Shown here piece by piece: positions 28,626 to 45,112 of a DNA stretch of 58,766 nucleotides. The position numbers and the translations under genes were made by a program. Position 1 is the stretch's first letter. Each line of letters begins with the position of its first letter. Location: NCBI GenBank assembly GCA_024278835.1, contig JAJRSK010000057.1, positions 1-58,766 on the forward strand. Direction: 5' to 3'. The notes under the pieces are model-generated. The model was not told where the DNA came from. It searched no databases and was given only the letters and a program-made list of their open reading frames with translations. The DNA is from Campylobacterales bacterium. GTDB lineage: Bacteria > Campylobacterota > Campylobacteria > Campylobacterales > QNZT01.

Positions 28626-28655
28626 TGTAGCAAGCTATCATGATAGCTTGCTACA
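28626..28655. repeat. 30-bp perfect palindrome centred on TATCATGATA, after rpoC
   Basis: Fifteen bases on each side match exactly: TGTAGCAAGCTATCA pairs with its reverse complement ending at 28655. The core TATCATGATA is at 28636-28645. It lies 10 bases past the rpoC stop. On RNA it would form a long, loopless stem-loop. There is no T-run on either side, so it may be an RNA-end stabiliser, a partial terminator or a protein site. Confidence 0.9.
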
Positions 28656-28665
28656 GATGAAAAAG

Positions 28666-37357
<8,692 letters not shown>

Positions 37358-37458
37358 TTACTATAATTAGGAAAGAAGAACTATTCTATCCAATATATTT
37401 TATAAATTACCTGATATTTACAACATATATTAGATACAGTTCTCAACATGAGTGACAT

Positions 37459-37484
37459 AAAAAAGAGGAAAATTCCTCTTTTTT
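37459..37484 (-). terminator. Terminator/attenuator hairpin between rplL and rpoB
   Basis: AAAAAAGAGGAA (37459-37470) pairs with TTCCTCTTTTTT (37473-37484) with an AA centre. In minus-strand transcripts it ends in a T-run, 10 bases past the rplL stop. As in E. coli, partial termination here would lower rpoBC relative to rplJL; that role is inferred. Confidence 0.8.
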
Positions 37485-37494
37485 ATTGATATAT

Positions 37495-37866
37495 CTACTT
37501 GATTTCTGCAGATGCTCCAGCTTCTTCAAGTACTTTTTTAGCTTCTTCAGCATCATCTTTAGAGACACCTTCTTTAACAGTCGTTGGTGTACCTTCAACT
37601 GCTTCTTTAGCTTCTTTAAGACCTAAACCTGTAAGCCCTCTCACTGCTTTAATAACATTGATTTTCTTCTCACCGATACCAGTAAGTACAACATCAAATT
37701 CTGTTTTTTCTTCAGCAGCTTCGCCACCAGCAGCAGCACCACCAGCTACAACCGTTGGTTGTGCAGATACACCAAATTTCTCTTCAAATTCTTTTACTAA
37801 TTCTGAAAGTTCTAATACTGACATGCTTGAGATAAACTCTAAAACATCTTCTTTAGTTGTTGCCAT
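37495..37866 (-). CDS. rplL: 50S ribosomal protein L7/L12
   Basis: 123 residues. N-terminal dimerisation part ([26 protein letters not shown]), alanine/glycine-rich hinge (about 40-53; [15 protein letters not shown]), and C-terminal factor-binding domain ([32 protein letters not shown]). It forms the stalk that recruits EF-Tu and EF-G. It follows rplJ across module A and is followed by a hairpin before rpoB. Confidence 0.98.
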   Translation of the reverse strand: MATTKEDVLEFISSMSVLELSELVKEFEEKFGVSAQPTVVAGGAAAGGEAAEEKTEFDVVLTGIGEKKINVIKAVRGLTGLGLKEAKEAVEGTPTTVKEGVSKDDAEEAKKVLEEAGASAEIK

Positions 37867-37890
37867 TTTATTTCCTATTTATATTGTTTT

Positions 37891-37994
37891 CTTGAGCTAG
37901 AGCAAAGCTCCACCTCAATTCATTGCACTAAAGCTACGGCAGTCGCCGAGAATCATAATGATTTTACTTTAGTATCTAACCTATCATGATAGGT
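37891..37994. repeat. Intergenic module, copy A (rplJ-rplL junction)
   Basis: From CTTGAGCTAGAGCAAAGCTC through TCAATTCATTG, AAGCTACG and CGCCGAGAA to the 16-bp perfect palindrome ACCTATCATGATAGGT (37979-37994). The first 60 bases align with module B at 39831-39895 with little gap: the GAGCAAAGC, TCAATTCATTG and AAGCTACG blocks have the same spacing. The palindrome is at the rplJ stop side and the GAGCAAAGC block is next to the rplL ribosome site. Confidence 0.8.
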
Positions 37995-38006
37995 CACTTA
38001 GCGCTA

Positions 38007-38495
38007 CTACGCTGACTCTTCTTCTAACTTTTTAGCAAGATTGTCTAATCCTGTAACCATATTTCTTGCCGGAGCAGTCCATACAGAAAGTAACATACCG
38101 ATAAGTTCATCACGTGATGGTAATTTAGCCATCGCTTCGATAGTCGCCATATCAGCGACTTTGCCTTCGATAAGACCAGCTTTGATAACAAACTTTTCTT
38201 TAAAATCAGATGCTGCATTATCAGCGATTTTACAAGCAGATATTTGATCTTCGCCCCAAACAAGTATGTTTGTATCTACTAGTTCAACTTCTTCTTGATC
38301 AGCATTTTTCATAGCTATTGCTGTTAAAGTATTCTTACAAACTTTAATTTTTGTACCTGATTCTAGTGCAGCTGTTCGAATTTTTTCAAGTTCGATACAT
38401 GTCATACCTCTATAATCACACACTAAAATAGCGTTAGCACTTTTAAACTCTTCAGTTAACTCAGCAACTATATTTACTTTTTCTTCTCGTGTCAT
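38007..38495 (-). CDS. rplJ: 50S ribosomal protein L10
   Basis: 162 residues. L10 anchors L7/L12 dimers to 23S rRNA. Recognised by MTREEKVNIVAELTEEFKSANAILVCDYRGM at the N-terminus, KVCKNTLTAIAM in the middle and a C-terminal helix (NMVTGLDNLAKKLEEE) that binds L7/L12. It has a strong GGAAGGAGG site before the ATG. The L10-L7/L12 complex usually represses its own mRNA through the leader. Confidence 0.97.
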   Translation of the reverse strand: MTREEKVNIVAELTEEFKSANAILVCDYRGMTCIELEKIRTAALESGTKIKVCKNTLTAIAMKNADQEEVELVDTNILVWGEDQISACKIADNAASDFKEKFVIKAGLIEGKVADMATIEAMAKLPSRDELIGMLLSVWTAPARNMVTGLDNLAKKLEEESA

Positions 38496-38615
38496 TTTTC
38501 CTCCTTCCTGATTTCATCGATAGGGAAAATCCAAACGGATAAGGAGATTCGGAGGAACCTCTTTTTTAAGCTTTCGCCCCTATTTTCTTAAATCAAAGAT
38601 AAAAGTAGATTTACT
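38496..38615 (-). promoter_or_regulatory. rplJ leader, candidate L10-binding autoregulatory RNA
   Basis: The 120 bases between rplA and rplJ, read on the minus strand, hold GAGG-TT-CCTC, then ATCC-GTTT-GGAT hairpins and a purine/pyrimidine-rich single strand. Leaders at this place in many bacteria bind the L10-L7/L12 complex. I recognise it mainly by position and hairpins; I could not test it against the family covariance model. Confidence 0.5.
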
Positions 38616-39320
38616 CTACTTAATTTCTAGTAATTCTAATACATCAAGGTTAACAGATGGACTCATAGTCAATGATAATGATGCTGATTTAATATATCTA
38701 CCTTTAGCAGATGCTGGTTTTTGTTTGTTAATGCTCAAAAGCATAGTATTGAAGTTTGCTTCAATATCTTCTTTTGAAAAGCTTGCTTTACCTATACCTG
38801 CATGAACATTTCCATGTTTATCAACTCTATAGTTAACTTGTCCACCTTTGGCATTTTTAACAGCTGTAGCCACATCCATAGTTACGGTACCAGTCTTAGG
38901 GTTAGGCATAAGACCTTTTGGCCCAAGAACACGACCCACTTTACCGATAAGACCCATCATATCAGGCGTCGCAATAAGAACATCAAAATCCATTTTACCA
39001 GCTTGAATATCTTCGATGATATCAGCACCACCAGCGATATCTGCACCAGCAGCTTTTGCCTCATCAGCTTTTGCATCTTTTGCTACAACGGCTACTCTCA
39101 CTGTTTTACCAGTTCCAGCAGGTAATATAACAGAACCTCTTACCATTTGATCTGCATGTCTTGGATCAACATTAAGTTTTAATGAAAGTTCAACTGTTTC
39201 ATCAAACTTCGCTGATTTTAAATCTTTTACTGTTGCCACTGCATCAGTTGCACTATACGCTTTTTCAGCGTCTACTTTTTTCAATAATTCTGTGAATCTT
39301 TTTGATACTTTTTTTGCCAT
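38616..39320 (-). CDS. rplA: 50S ribosomal protein L1
   Basis: 234 residues, standard length. L1 forms the mobile stalk at the E site and can repress its own mRNA. Motifs: [41 protein letters not shown] (about 34-75; typical), [29 protein letters not shown] (about 119-147) and [18 protein letters not shown]. It lies 57 bases after rplK. Confidence 0.98.
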   Translation of the reverse strand: MAKKVSKRFTELLKKVDAEKAYSATDAVATVKDLKSAKFDETVELSLKLNVDPRHADQMVRGSVILPAGTGKTVRVAVVAKDAKADEAKAAGADIAGGADIIEDIQAGKMDFDVLIATPDMMGLIGKVGRVLGPKGLMPNPKTGTVTMDVATAVKNAKGGQVNYRVDKHGNVHAGIGKASFSKEDIEANFNTMLLSINKQKPASAKGRYIKSASLSLTMSPSVNLDVLELLEIK

Positions 39321-39377
39321 TATTTATTTTCTCCGCATTTTGCTTCCACATTTTAAATCCTGTGGTTAGGATGGTTT

Positions 39378-39803
39378 TTAATCTACTATCTCGATACCCA
39401 TACTTCTAGCTGAACCAGCGATAATTCTTGCTGCTTGCTCAGGGTCATTAGTATTTAAATCCGCTATTTTTTGATCAACTACTGCCATTAACTGCTCTTT
39501 AGTTAACTTAGCAACTTTATTTTTCAAAGGATTATCTGTCCCTTTTTTAATGTTTGCCGCTTTTAACAATAAATCAGAAGCTGGTGGCTGTTTAGTTGTA
39601 AATGTAAAACTTCTATCTGCATAGACTGTGATAACTACAGGGATTTTGAAACCCATCTTATCTTTTGTTTTTTCGTTGAATGCTTTACAGAATTCCATAA
39701 TATTAACACCTTGTTGACCAAGTGCAGGACCAACAGGAGGTGATGGGTTAGCTTGACCAGCTGGTATGTGTAATTTAATTTGACCAGTTACTTTTTTTGC
39801 CAT
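39378..39803 (-). CDS. rplK: 50S ribosomal protein L11
   Basis: 141 residues. L11 with 23S rRNA forms the GTPase-associated centre. N-terminal [34 protein letters not shown] has the conserved proline pair, and the C-terminal RNA-binding domain ends [10 protein letters not shown]. First of rplK-A-J-L. Module B separates it from nusG. Confidence 0.98.
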   Translation of the reverse strand: MAKKVTGQIKLHIPAGQANPSPPVGPALGQQGVNIMEFCKAFNEKTKDKMGFKIPVVITVYADRSFTFTTKQPPASDLLLKAANIKKGTDNPLKNKVAKLTKEQLMAVVDQKIADLNTNDPEQAARIIAGSARSMGIEIVD

Positions 39804-39830
39804 AGTTTTTTCCTTTTTGATTTAATTTTT

Positions 39831-39942
39831 TCTTGAATGAGAGCAAAGCACTCCTTCAATTCATTGTATCTGAAGCTACGCTTTTGGCGAGAACTTAGAC
39901 TTATTTATTCTATATATAACTATCTATCATGATAGTTATATA
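39831..39942. repeat. Intergenic module, copy B (nusG-rplK junction)
   Basis: CTTGAATGAGAGCAAAGC (39831 on), TCAATTCATTG, AAGCTACG and GGCGAGAA in the same order and spacing as copy A, then a broken palindrome at 39913-39942: TATATAAC, an extra TATC, TATCATGATA (39925-39934) and GTTATATA. The right arm runs into the nusG stop codon. The extra TATC looks like a slip or a duplication within the palindrome. Confidence 0.8.
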
Positions 39943-40484
39943 ATCTTTTCTACTTGTGTGTAAAGAATCTCTACAGGTGTACTTCTACCAAATATCGAAA
40001 CATTTAGTTTCAGTGTTCCATGCACCATATCGTACTCTTCAACAACACCGGTGAAGTTTGCAAAAGGTCCTTCAGTAATACGGACGCTTTCATTCACTTC
40101 AAAGTAAATTTTTGGTTTAGGTGGACCTTTTTTCTCAGCTTTTTCGATAATCACATTGATATCTTTTTCACTTAAAGCGACTGGTTTTTTTGATTCACCG
40201 ATAAAACGACTTACTTTTGGCAGAGATTGAATCTGATGCCATGCTGCCGTATCTAGCTCTAAATGTGCAAAAACATAACCAGGGTACAGACTTCTTGAGG
40301 TTATCTTTTGTTCGCCATTTTTAACTTCGATTACATCTTCCGTTGGAACAAGTATTCTTGTTAATTTTTCCTCAGCACCAAGCTGATTAAAAATATTTTC
40401 AATAGCTGTTTTAACACTTTGTTCACTCCCTGCATGCGTTTGAATCGCATACCATTTGTGTAATGATTCATTTTCTTCAGACAT
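39936..40484 (-). CDS. nusG: Transcription termination/antitermination factor NusG
   Basis: 182 residues with the NGN domain (10-110; HKWYAIQTHAGSEQSVKTAI, LYPGYVFAHLELDTAAWHQI) and the C-terminal KOW domain (from about 125; ESVRITEGPFANFTGVVEEYD). NusG joins RNA polymerase to Rho or the ribosome. It follows secE by 9 bases. The stop lies inside the palindromic end of module B. Confidence 0.97.
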   Translation of the reverse strand: MSEENESLHKWYAIQTHAGSEQSVKTAIENIFNQLGAEEKLTRILVPTEDVIEVKNGEQKITSRSLYPGYVFAHLELDTAAWHQIQSLPKVSRFIGESKKPVALSEKDINVIIEKAEKKGPPKPKIYFEVNESVRITEGPFANFTGVVEEYDMVHGTLKLNVSIFGRSTPVEILYTQVEKII

Positions 40485-40493
40485 CTAATATCC

Positions 40494-40673
40494 TTATAAA
40501 ACTGCTGATAATGCAAATGACATTATCGCATCAATAAGCGCTAAAAACAATGAAACTACAGTTACAACTATAAAAACAGATATAAAAGCATTTCTAATTT
40601 GCTCTTTGGTTGGAAAAATGACTTTAGTTAATTCTGCTCTTGAATGACTGATATAATTTAATATTTTTTGCAT
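40494..40673 (-). CDS. secE: Protein translocase subunit SecE
   Basis: 59 residues (MQKILNYISHSRAELTKVIF at the start). A short amphipathic helix with the conserved ELTKVIFPTKEQ motif is followed by one transmembrane helix (about 31-52; ISVFIVVTVVSLFLALIDAI). This is the single-helix SecE found in most bacteria, the part of SecYEG that clamps SecY. The position between tRNA-Trp and nusG confirms it. ATG at 40673 with AGGAAGAT just upstream. Confidence 0.95.
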   Translation of the reverse strand: MQKILNYISHSRAELTKVIFPTKEQIRNAFISVFIVVTVVSLFLALIDAIMSFALSAVL

Positions 40674-40689
40674 TTATCTTCCTAGTTTA

Positions 40690-40766
40690 TGGCAGGGCAA
40701 GAGGGACTCGAACCCACAACAATCGGATTTGGAATCCGGAGCTCTACCAATTGGAGCTATTGCCCT
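40690..40766 (-). tRNA. tRNA-Trp (anticodon CCA)
   Basis: 77 bases with encoded CCA. Acceptor AGGGCAA/TTGCCCT, anticodon arm CCGGA-TTCCAAA-TCCGA (slightly imperfect outer pair), T arm GTTCGAGTCCC. It lies between rpmG and secE, a placement common in this phylum, and is probably cut from the long tuf transcript. Confidence 0.97.
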
Positions 40767-40799
40767 ATAAAGAGTGAAAGTATCCTTCCACTCAACTTT

Positions 40800-40958
40800 T
40801 TATGACTTAAGTTTCACTTCTTTATGAAGTGTTCTTTTTTTGAGTCTTGGAGAGTATTTCATAAGCTCCAACTTCTCAGTCACATTTTTTGTATTTTTTG
40901 TTGTAGTATAGTTGATATCACCAGCTTCACTACATTTTAATCCGCCTTTAATTGTCAT
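40800..40958 (-). CDS. rpmG: 50S ribosomal protein L33
   Basis: 52 residues, [20 protein letters not shown] at the start and [22 protein letters not shown] at the end; both are typical of L33. It has one cysteine only (C9), so this is the zinc-free form rather than the four-cysteine form. It lies between tuf and tRNA-Trp. Confidence 0.95.
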   Translation of the reverse strand: MTIKGGLKCSEAGDINYTTTKNTKNVTEKLELMKYSPRLKKRTLHKEVKLKS

Positions 40959-40985
40959 ATTTTACCCTTATTTTTTCTTAGACAC

Positions 40986-40996
40986 GAGCAAAGCTC
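40986..40996. repeat. GAGC-AAA-GCTC mini-hairpin, copy D (tuf-rpmG junction)
   Basis: GAGCAAAGCTC is the same 11-base core found in modules A and C and nearly in B. Here it lies 29 bases past the tuf stop. The rest of the module (AAGCTACG and the TATCATGATA end) is absent, apart from an ACTTACGC stretch at 41021-41030. It may be a remnant. Confidence 0.55.
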
Positions 40997-41024
40997 TCAT
41001 CTAATTAAATCTACTATCTAAAAC

Positions 41025-42224
41025 TTACGCTTCGATTGATGCAACAACACCAGCACCAACTGTTCTACCACCCTCACGGATTGCAAATCTAGTACCTTCT
41101 TCCATTGCGATTGGAGCGATTAGTTCAACATTGATTTTAACATTATCACCTGGCATAACCATCTCAGTTCCCTCAGGAAGTGTGATTGAACCAGTAACAT
41201 CTGTTGTTCTTACATAGAACTGTGGTCTATAGTTATTAAAGAAAGGAGTATGACGACCACCCTCTTCTTTACTTAGTACATAGATTTCAGCTGTAAATTT
41301 TGTGTGTGGAGTGATTGAACCTTTTTTACAAAGAACCATTCCTCTTTCGATATCATCTTTTTTAGTACCACGAAGTAAGATACCACAGTTATCGCCTGCT
41401 TCACCCATCTCCATCTCTTTTCTAAACATCTCAACACCTGTTACAGTTGTTGTTTGCGTGTCTTTGATACCAACGATTTCGATCTCTTCACCAACTTTAA
41501 CAGTTCCTCTTTCGATTCTACCTGTTGCAACTGTACCACGACCTGAAATTGAGAAAACATCTTCAACAGGCATTAAGAAATCTTTATCAGTTTCTCTTAC
41601 TGGAGTTGGGATATATGAATCAACTGCATCCATAAGTTTCATGATTTTCTCGCCCCAAGCATCAACTTTACCTTCTTTAGCTTCTTCAAGTGCTTTAAGC
41701 GCTGAACCTGCTACGATTGGTGTATCATCACCTGGGAATTCATACTCTTCAAGAAGTTCTCTGATTTCCATCTCTACTAATTCCATCAACTCTTCATCAT
41801 CAACCATATCTTCTTTGTTCATGAAAACAACGATATAAGGAACACCTACTTGCTTTGAAAGAAGGATATGCTCTCTAGTTTGTGGCATAGGACCATCAGC
41901 TGCAGAAACAACTAAGATAGCACCATCCATTTGTGCAGCACCAGTAATCATATTCTTAACGTAATCGGCGTGACCTGGACAATCAACGTGTGCATAGTGT
42001 CTAGTCTCTGTCTCATACTCAATGTGAGAAGTAGCAATCGTAATTCCTCTTTCTCTCTCTTCAGGAGCATTATCGATACCGTCATAATCTTTCATTTCAC
42101 AAAGACCTTTAGTAGACAATACTGCTGAGATAGCTGCTGTTAGAGTTGTTTTACCATGATCAACGTGACCGATAGTTCCTATATTTACGTGTGGTTTATT
42201 ACGTTCGAATTTTTCTTTTGCCAT
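41025..42224 (-). CDS. tuf: Elongation factor Tu
   Basis: 399 residues from ATG at 42224 ([25 protein letters not shown]), chosen because GGAG lies 6-9 bases upstream and this is the universal start; the open frame goes four codons further. G motifs: [35 protein letters not shown] (NKxD) and SALK. EF-Tu brings aminoacyl-tRNA to the ribosome. It is the first protein gene after the tRNA-Thr-Tyr-Gly-Thr cluster and a single perfect promoter at 42883-42911. Confidence 0.98.
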   Translation of the reverse strand: MAKEKFERNKPHVNIGTIGHVDHGKTTLTAAISAVLSTKGLCEMKDYDGIDNAPEERERGITIATSHIEYETETRHYAHVDCPGHADYVKNMITGAAQMDGAILVVSAADGPMPQTREHILLSKQVGVPYIVVFMNKEDMVDDEELMELVEMEIRELLEEYEFPGDDTPIVAGSALKALEEAKEGKVDAWGEKIMKLMDAVDSYIPTPVRETDKDFLMPVEDVFSISGRGTVATGRIERGTVKVGEEIEIVGIKDTQTTTVTGVEMFRKEMEMGEAGDNCGILLRGTKKDDIERGMVLCKKGSITPHTKFTAEIYVLSKEEGGRHTPFFNNYRPQFYVRTTDVTGSITLPEGTEMVMPGDNVKINVELIAPIAMEEGTRFAIREGGRTVGAGVVASIEA

Positions 42225-42281
42225 TGTACTCTCCAATTTTAAATTTTAATTTATAACTTACTAGTCAAAAGCTTCTTAAGT

Positions 42282-42328
42282 CATGACATAGAACATTAAA
42301 AGTTTACTTTCAAATCTTCTATGTCATG
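42282..42328 (-). other. 12-bp inverted repeat in the tRNA-Thr/tuf spacer
   Basis: CATGACATAGAA (42282-42293) and TTCTATGTCATG (42317-42328) are exact reverse complements with 23 bases between. In the minus-strand transcript this forms a stem-loop between the tRNA-Thr(GGT) 3' end and the tuf ribosome site. It could mark tRNA processing or protect the tuf mRNA 5' end. There is no T-run, so it is not an intrinsic terminator. Confidence 0.65.
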
Positions 42329-42355
42329 TGTAGGCTATTTCTAGAACCTTGATTC

Positions 42356-42430
<75 letters not shown>

Positions 42431-42547
42431 AAATTATTTACCCATATCAATTTTGTAACAAAAATATTATAGTGATTTTAAACGTAAGCAGTATCTATTA
42501 TTAAACAAGTAAAAGCGTTTAATAAGAACACAGCTCCCAGTTTAAAA

Positions 42548-42624
42548 TGGAGCGGGAAACCGGACTCGAACCGGCGACCCTCAGCTTGGAAGGCTGACGC
42601 TCTAGCCAACTGAGCTATTCCCGC
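42548..42624 (-). tRNA. tRNA-Gly (anticodon TCC)
   Basis: 77 bases with encoded CCA. Acceptor GCGGGAA/TTCCCGC, anticodon arm TCAGC-CTTCCAA-GCTGA. Third in the cluster in transcription order counted from tRNA-Thr(TGT). Confidence 0.97.
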
Positions 42625-42654
42625 ATCTTTAAAGTCTTAAAAAAGACTATTTAG

Positions 42655-42740
42655 TGGTGGTGAGTGAAGGATTCGAACCTTCGAAGGTAAAAACCAGCAG
42701 ATTTACAGTCTGCCCTCTTTGGCCGCTTGAGTAACTCACC
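42655..42740 (-). tRNA. tRNA-Tyr (anticodon GTA)
   Basis: 86 bases with encoded CCA and a long variable arm, as expected for bacterial tRNA-Tyr. Acceptor GGTGAGT/ACTCACC, anticodon arm GCAGA-CTGTAAA-TCTGC. Confidence 0.97.
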
Positions 42741-42787
42741 TTGGCTATCCACTTGAACATTTCTGGTCAAACACTGTTTCACAAATA

Positions 42788-42863
<76 letters not shown>

Positions 42864-42882
42864 ACACTTTTTGTGAGCCGTG

Positions 42883-42911
42883 ATTATACAAACATTTTTT
42901 TTAAATGTCAA
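42883..42911 (-). promoter_or_regulatory. Perfect sigma-70 promoter of the tRNA-tuf superoperon
   Basis: On the minus strand TTGACA (42906-42911), a 17-base spacer and TATAAT (42883-42888) match the consensus exactly. Expected start is near 42876, about 12 bases before tRNA-Thr(TGT). It probably drives the four tRNAs, tuf and the genes beyond. Confidence 0.9.
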
Positions 42912-42988
42912 GGGTTTTTGGAGTTTTTTTTAAATTAAGTGTAAAATGAGTAGAATTTTTGAAAATAACTAAGAAAATAGGACATATA

Positions 42989-43729
42989 ATGAAAATACTT
43001 TTTGCTCCAAGTGAAACTAAAAAAGAAGGTGGACATATGCCTCCATTAATAGGTACTGTATTTACATTCTCTTCTGATCAAAAAAAATATGTTATAAATA
43101 TATACCAAGATTATTTACATACAGCCACTTTTGATGCCTTGCAAAAACTCTTTGGTATTAAAAAGAGTAGTGATATATATATGTATCAAAATGTAGACAT
43201 CTATCATGATAGTACAATGCCTGCAATAGCACGTTACACGGGGGTAGCTTATGACTATCTTGACTATCCTTCACTTAAAGTAGATGAAAAAAACTTTATA
43301 GATAATTCTCTGATTATTTTTTCAAATCTACTTGGTGCCCTTAAAGCTGGTGAATCGATTCCTAACTATAAATTAAAACAAGGTGAAAAACTTGGGGACT
43401 TTGCTATAGAAAAATACTACAAAAAGGAGAGTTCATCTGCGTTAGATGATTACTTTCAAGATGAATTAATAATTGACCTACGCGCGGGATTTTATGATAA
43501 GTTTTATCTACCAAACAAACCCTATATCAGCATGAAATTTATCAAAAATGGAAAAGTTGTAAGCCACTGGGCAAAAGCTTACAGAGGAATGGTTGTCAGA
43601 GAGTTGGCAAAATACCAGCCAAAAACGGAAGATGAGTTCTCTCAGATAGTCTTCAAAAACCTGCGTATAAAAGAGATACTAACTAAAGGCCATAAAAAAG
43701 AGTTTATTTATGAGATTACAGAAGGTTAG
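42989..43729 (+). CDS. yaaA: YaaA-family peroxide stress protein (UPF0246/DUF328)
   Basis: 246 residues from the ATG at 42989 (MKILFAPSETKKEGGHMPP); the upstream ATG at 42959 has no conservation. The family N-terminus KILFAPSETK and C-terminal NGKVVSHWAKAYRGMVVRELA are clear. In E. coli YaaA lowers intracellular iron damage after hydrogen peroxide and binds DNA. A TAAAAT box at 42942-42947 may be its -10. It diverges from the tRNA-tuf unit. TATCATGATA at 43202 is read as YHD. It overlaps the next gene by 4 bases tail to tail. Confidence 0.85.
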   Translation: MKILFAPSETKKEGGHMPPLIGTVFTFSSDQKKYVINIYQDYLHTATFDALQKLFGIKKSSDIYMYQNVDIYHDSTMPAIARYTGVAYDYLDYPSLKVDEKNFIDNSLIIFSNLLGALKAGESIPNYKLKQGEKLGDFAIEKYYKKESSSALDDYFQDELIIDLRAGFYDKFYLPNKPYISMKFIKNGKVVSHWAKAYRGMVVRELAKYQPKTEDEFSQIVFKNLRIKEILTKGHKKEFIYEITEG

Positions 43730-44463
43730 TTTTTGATATTGCTTAAAATCCTTTTTGCTAATTTTTCATTTTTAATCTTATATCCGTATTTTTTACTATA
43801 CTCTTGAAGGGCATTTTGTGACATTTGTTTATATTTATCAAGTTGTTTATAGTTTTTTTCAATCTCTTTATCTAATTTTGCAGATGATTGTTCATATCTC
43901 TTAGAAGAAAAATCTGCCCTATTTTCTATGTCAACTCTTTTGCTATCAAATGATTTATTTTTTTGTAAACAAGTTTTCCATGATTTTTTGGAATTAAGAT
44001 ACTCTTTCAAAAGACGTATCTTATTGCGTTTATCTGCTATTTTAGGGGAGGAACCTCCCTTTATCTCTGCTATGGTTAATGGTGCAGCATAGAGATTAGA
44101 AAATTGTTTTCTTACCTTTGCCAATTTTCTTTTTAATGTTAGTTGATTCTTTTCAAGCTCATCATTTTGCTCCTGTAACGACATATAAAAATCTCTCTGT
44201 CGCTTTTCTAGACGTTTTTTCCCATAAAGATTTTTAGTGCCAAATTGCTCATCCATCTCATAAATTTTATTGAAATCATCTAGTAAGACTATTTGACGTT
44301 TCCGCCATGCAGATTTTTTAATTTTAAGCATCTCTTCTCTTTGCAAGAGTTGTTTTGCTTCTAGTAACATTTGTGCTCTTGTAGGTGCATTTTCTAAATA
44401 TTCTTTGGCAGAAAGCTGTAATAATAATCCTGAAATACCTATCATGATAAGACTTTTCTTCAT
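43726..44463 (-). CDS. Hypothetical secreted coiled-coil protein
   Basis: 245 residues, not recognised. The first 19 residues (MKKSLIMIGISGLLLQLSA) look like a Sec signal peptide with cleavage after LSA. The mature part is almost entirely Lys/Glu/Gln-rich helix, with likely coiled coil at about 85-125 (KRLEKRQRDFYMSLQEQNDELEKNQLTLKRKL) and 190-235. A single cysteine is present in the mature part (LNSKKSWKTCLQKN). The signal peptide itself contains IMI from TATCATGATA (44440-44449). A periplasmic structural or scaffold role is possible but not shown. Confidence 0.65.
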   Translation of the reverse strand: MKKSLIMIGISGLLLQLSAKEYLENAPTRAQMLLEAKQLLQREEMLKIKKSAWRKRQIVLLDDFNKIYEMDEQFGTKNLYGKKRLEKRQRDFYMSLQEQNDELEKNQLTLKRKLAKVRKQFSNLYAAPLTIAEIKGGSSPKIADKRNKIRLLKEYLNSKKSWKTCLQKNKSFDSKRVDIENRADFSSKRYEQSSAKLDKEIEKNYKQLDKYKQMSQNALQEYSKKYGYKIKNEKLAKRILSNIKN

Positions 44464-44555
44464 AAAACATCCTATATAAAATATTAATTATTTTAATATT
44501 TTATCACTTAATTATCATATCTTTATCTTATCTAATTTTATACTTAAAGTATATC

Positions 44556-44589
44556 TATCATGATAGGGTAGTTTTAAAACTACCCTATC
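44556..44589 (-). terminator. TATCATGATA joined to a 28-bp perfect palindrome, 3' of the 44595 gene
   Basis: 44562-44589 is a perfect 28-bp palindrome (GATAGGGTAGTTTT and its reverse complement). Its GATA end is shared with TATCATGATA at 44556-44565. It starts 5 bases past the stop of the upstream minus-strand gene. An RNA hairpin of 12 or more pairs is expected with an AT-rich loop, but there is no T-run, so termination is inferred. Confidence 0.65.
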
Positions 44590-44594
44590 TCTTA

Positions 44595-45002
44595 TCAAGC
44601 CTGTAGATTTAAAACCGACCCTATCGTTTCCATCTTCATTTCCGCCAATTGTGACGTGAAATCTTTCTCTTCTATCACACCTGACTCTTTTTGCTCTATG
44701 AGTTGCATCAAAACTGCTTTTGGGTCATTGGCTTCTTTGATATCTTCTACAGAGCTTGGCTCTGGTGCTAACTCTTTGGTAGTTGGAAGCTCTTTAAGCA
44801 TCTCTTTCATATCATGAGCACGTAGACCTTGGGCATGAAGTTCTTTACGCAATGAGAGTTTATCTTCTTGTGAAAAGTTATCCATATCATACTGCGCGAT
44901 AATCTCTTTTGCTTTATCTTTTTGATTATCGGTAAACGTTGTTGCTCCAGTACCTTGTATCGTGCCTTGAGGATTGAAACTGACCATACTTTGTATCTGC
45001 AT
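44595..45002 (-). CDS. Hypothetical protein, acidic, helical
   Basis: 135 residues from the ATG at 45002, which has AAGGAG 7 bases upstream; the frame is open to 45071 but the upstream part reads unlike a protein start. I do not recognise a family. It has a Gly/Thr-rich head (SFNPQGTIQGTGATTFTDNQ), then a helical part DKAKEIIAQYDMDNFSQEDKLSLRKELHAQGLRAHDMKEMLKEL and a Pro/Glu linker. The helical part recalls short EF-hand-like or chaperone-type helices, but no loop is convincing. It is cytoplasmic by sequence. It lies between the cytochrome pseudogene and the coiled-coil protein. Confidence 0.6.
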   Translation of the reverse strand: MQIQSMVSFNPQGTIQGTGATTFTDNQKDKAKEIIAQYDMDNFSQEDKLSLRKELHAQGLRAHDMKEMLKELPTTKELAPEPSSVEDIKEANDPKAVLMQLIEQKESGVIEEKDFTSQLAEMKMETIGSVLNLQA

Positions 45003-45112
45003 CTCTTGCTCCTTACTAGCTTTGTATGAAACATCGTCACAATCTCCTAAAAAGATAAAAAAAGTAACCATAAATAATTTTATTTTACTAAATTGATTAC
45101 GCTCTGTAGCAC

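Noticed and set aside
40986-40996. GAGCAAAGCTC after tuf as an intrinsic terminator
   Set aside because: The stem is only four pairs with no T-run, and rpmG, tRNA-Trp and secE follow closely, so read-through is expected.
42959-42988. ATG at 42959 as the start of yaaA
   Set aside because: The ten extra residues do not fit the family, whose start is MKILFAPSETK; ATG 42989 matches this.
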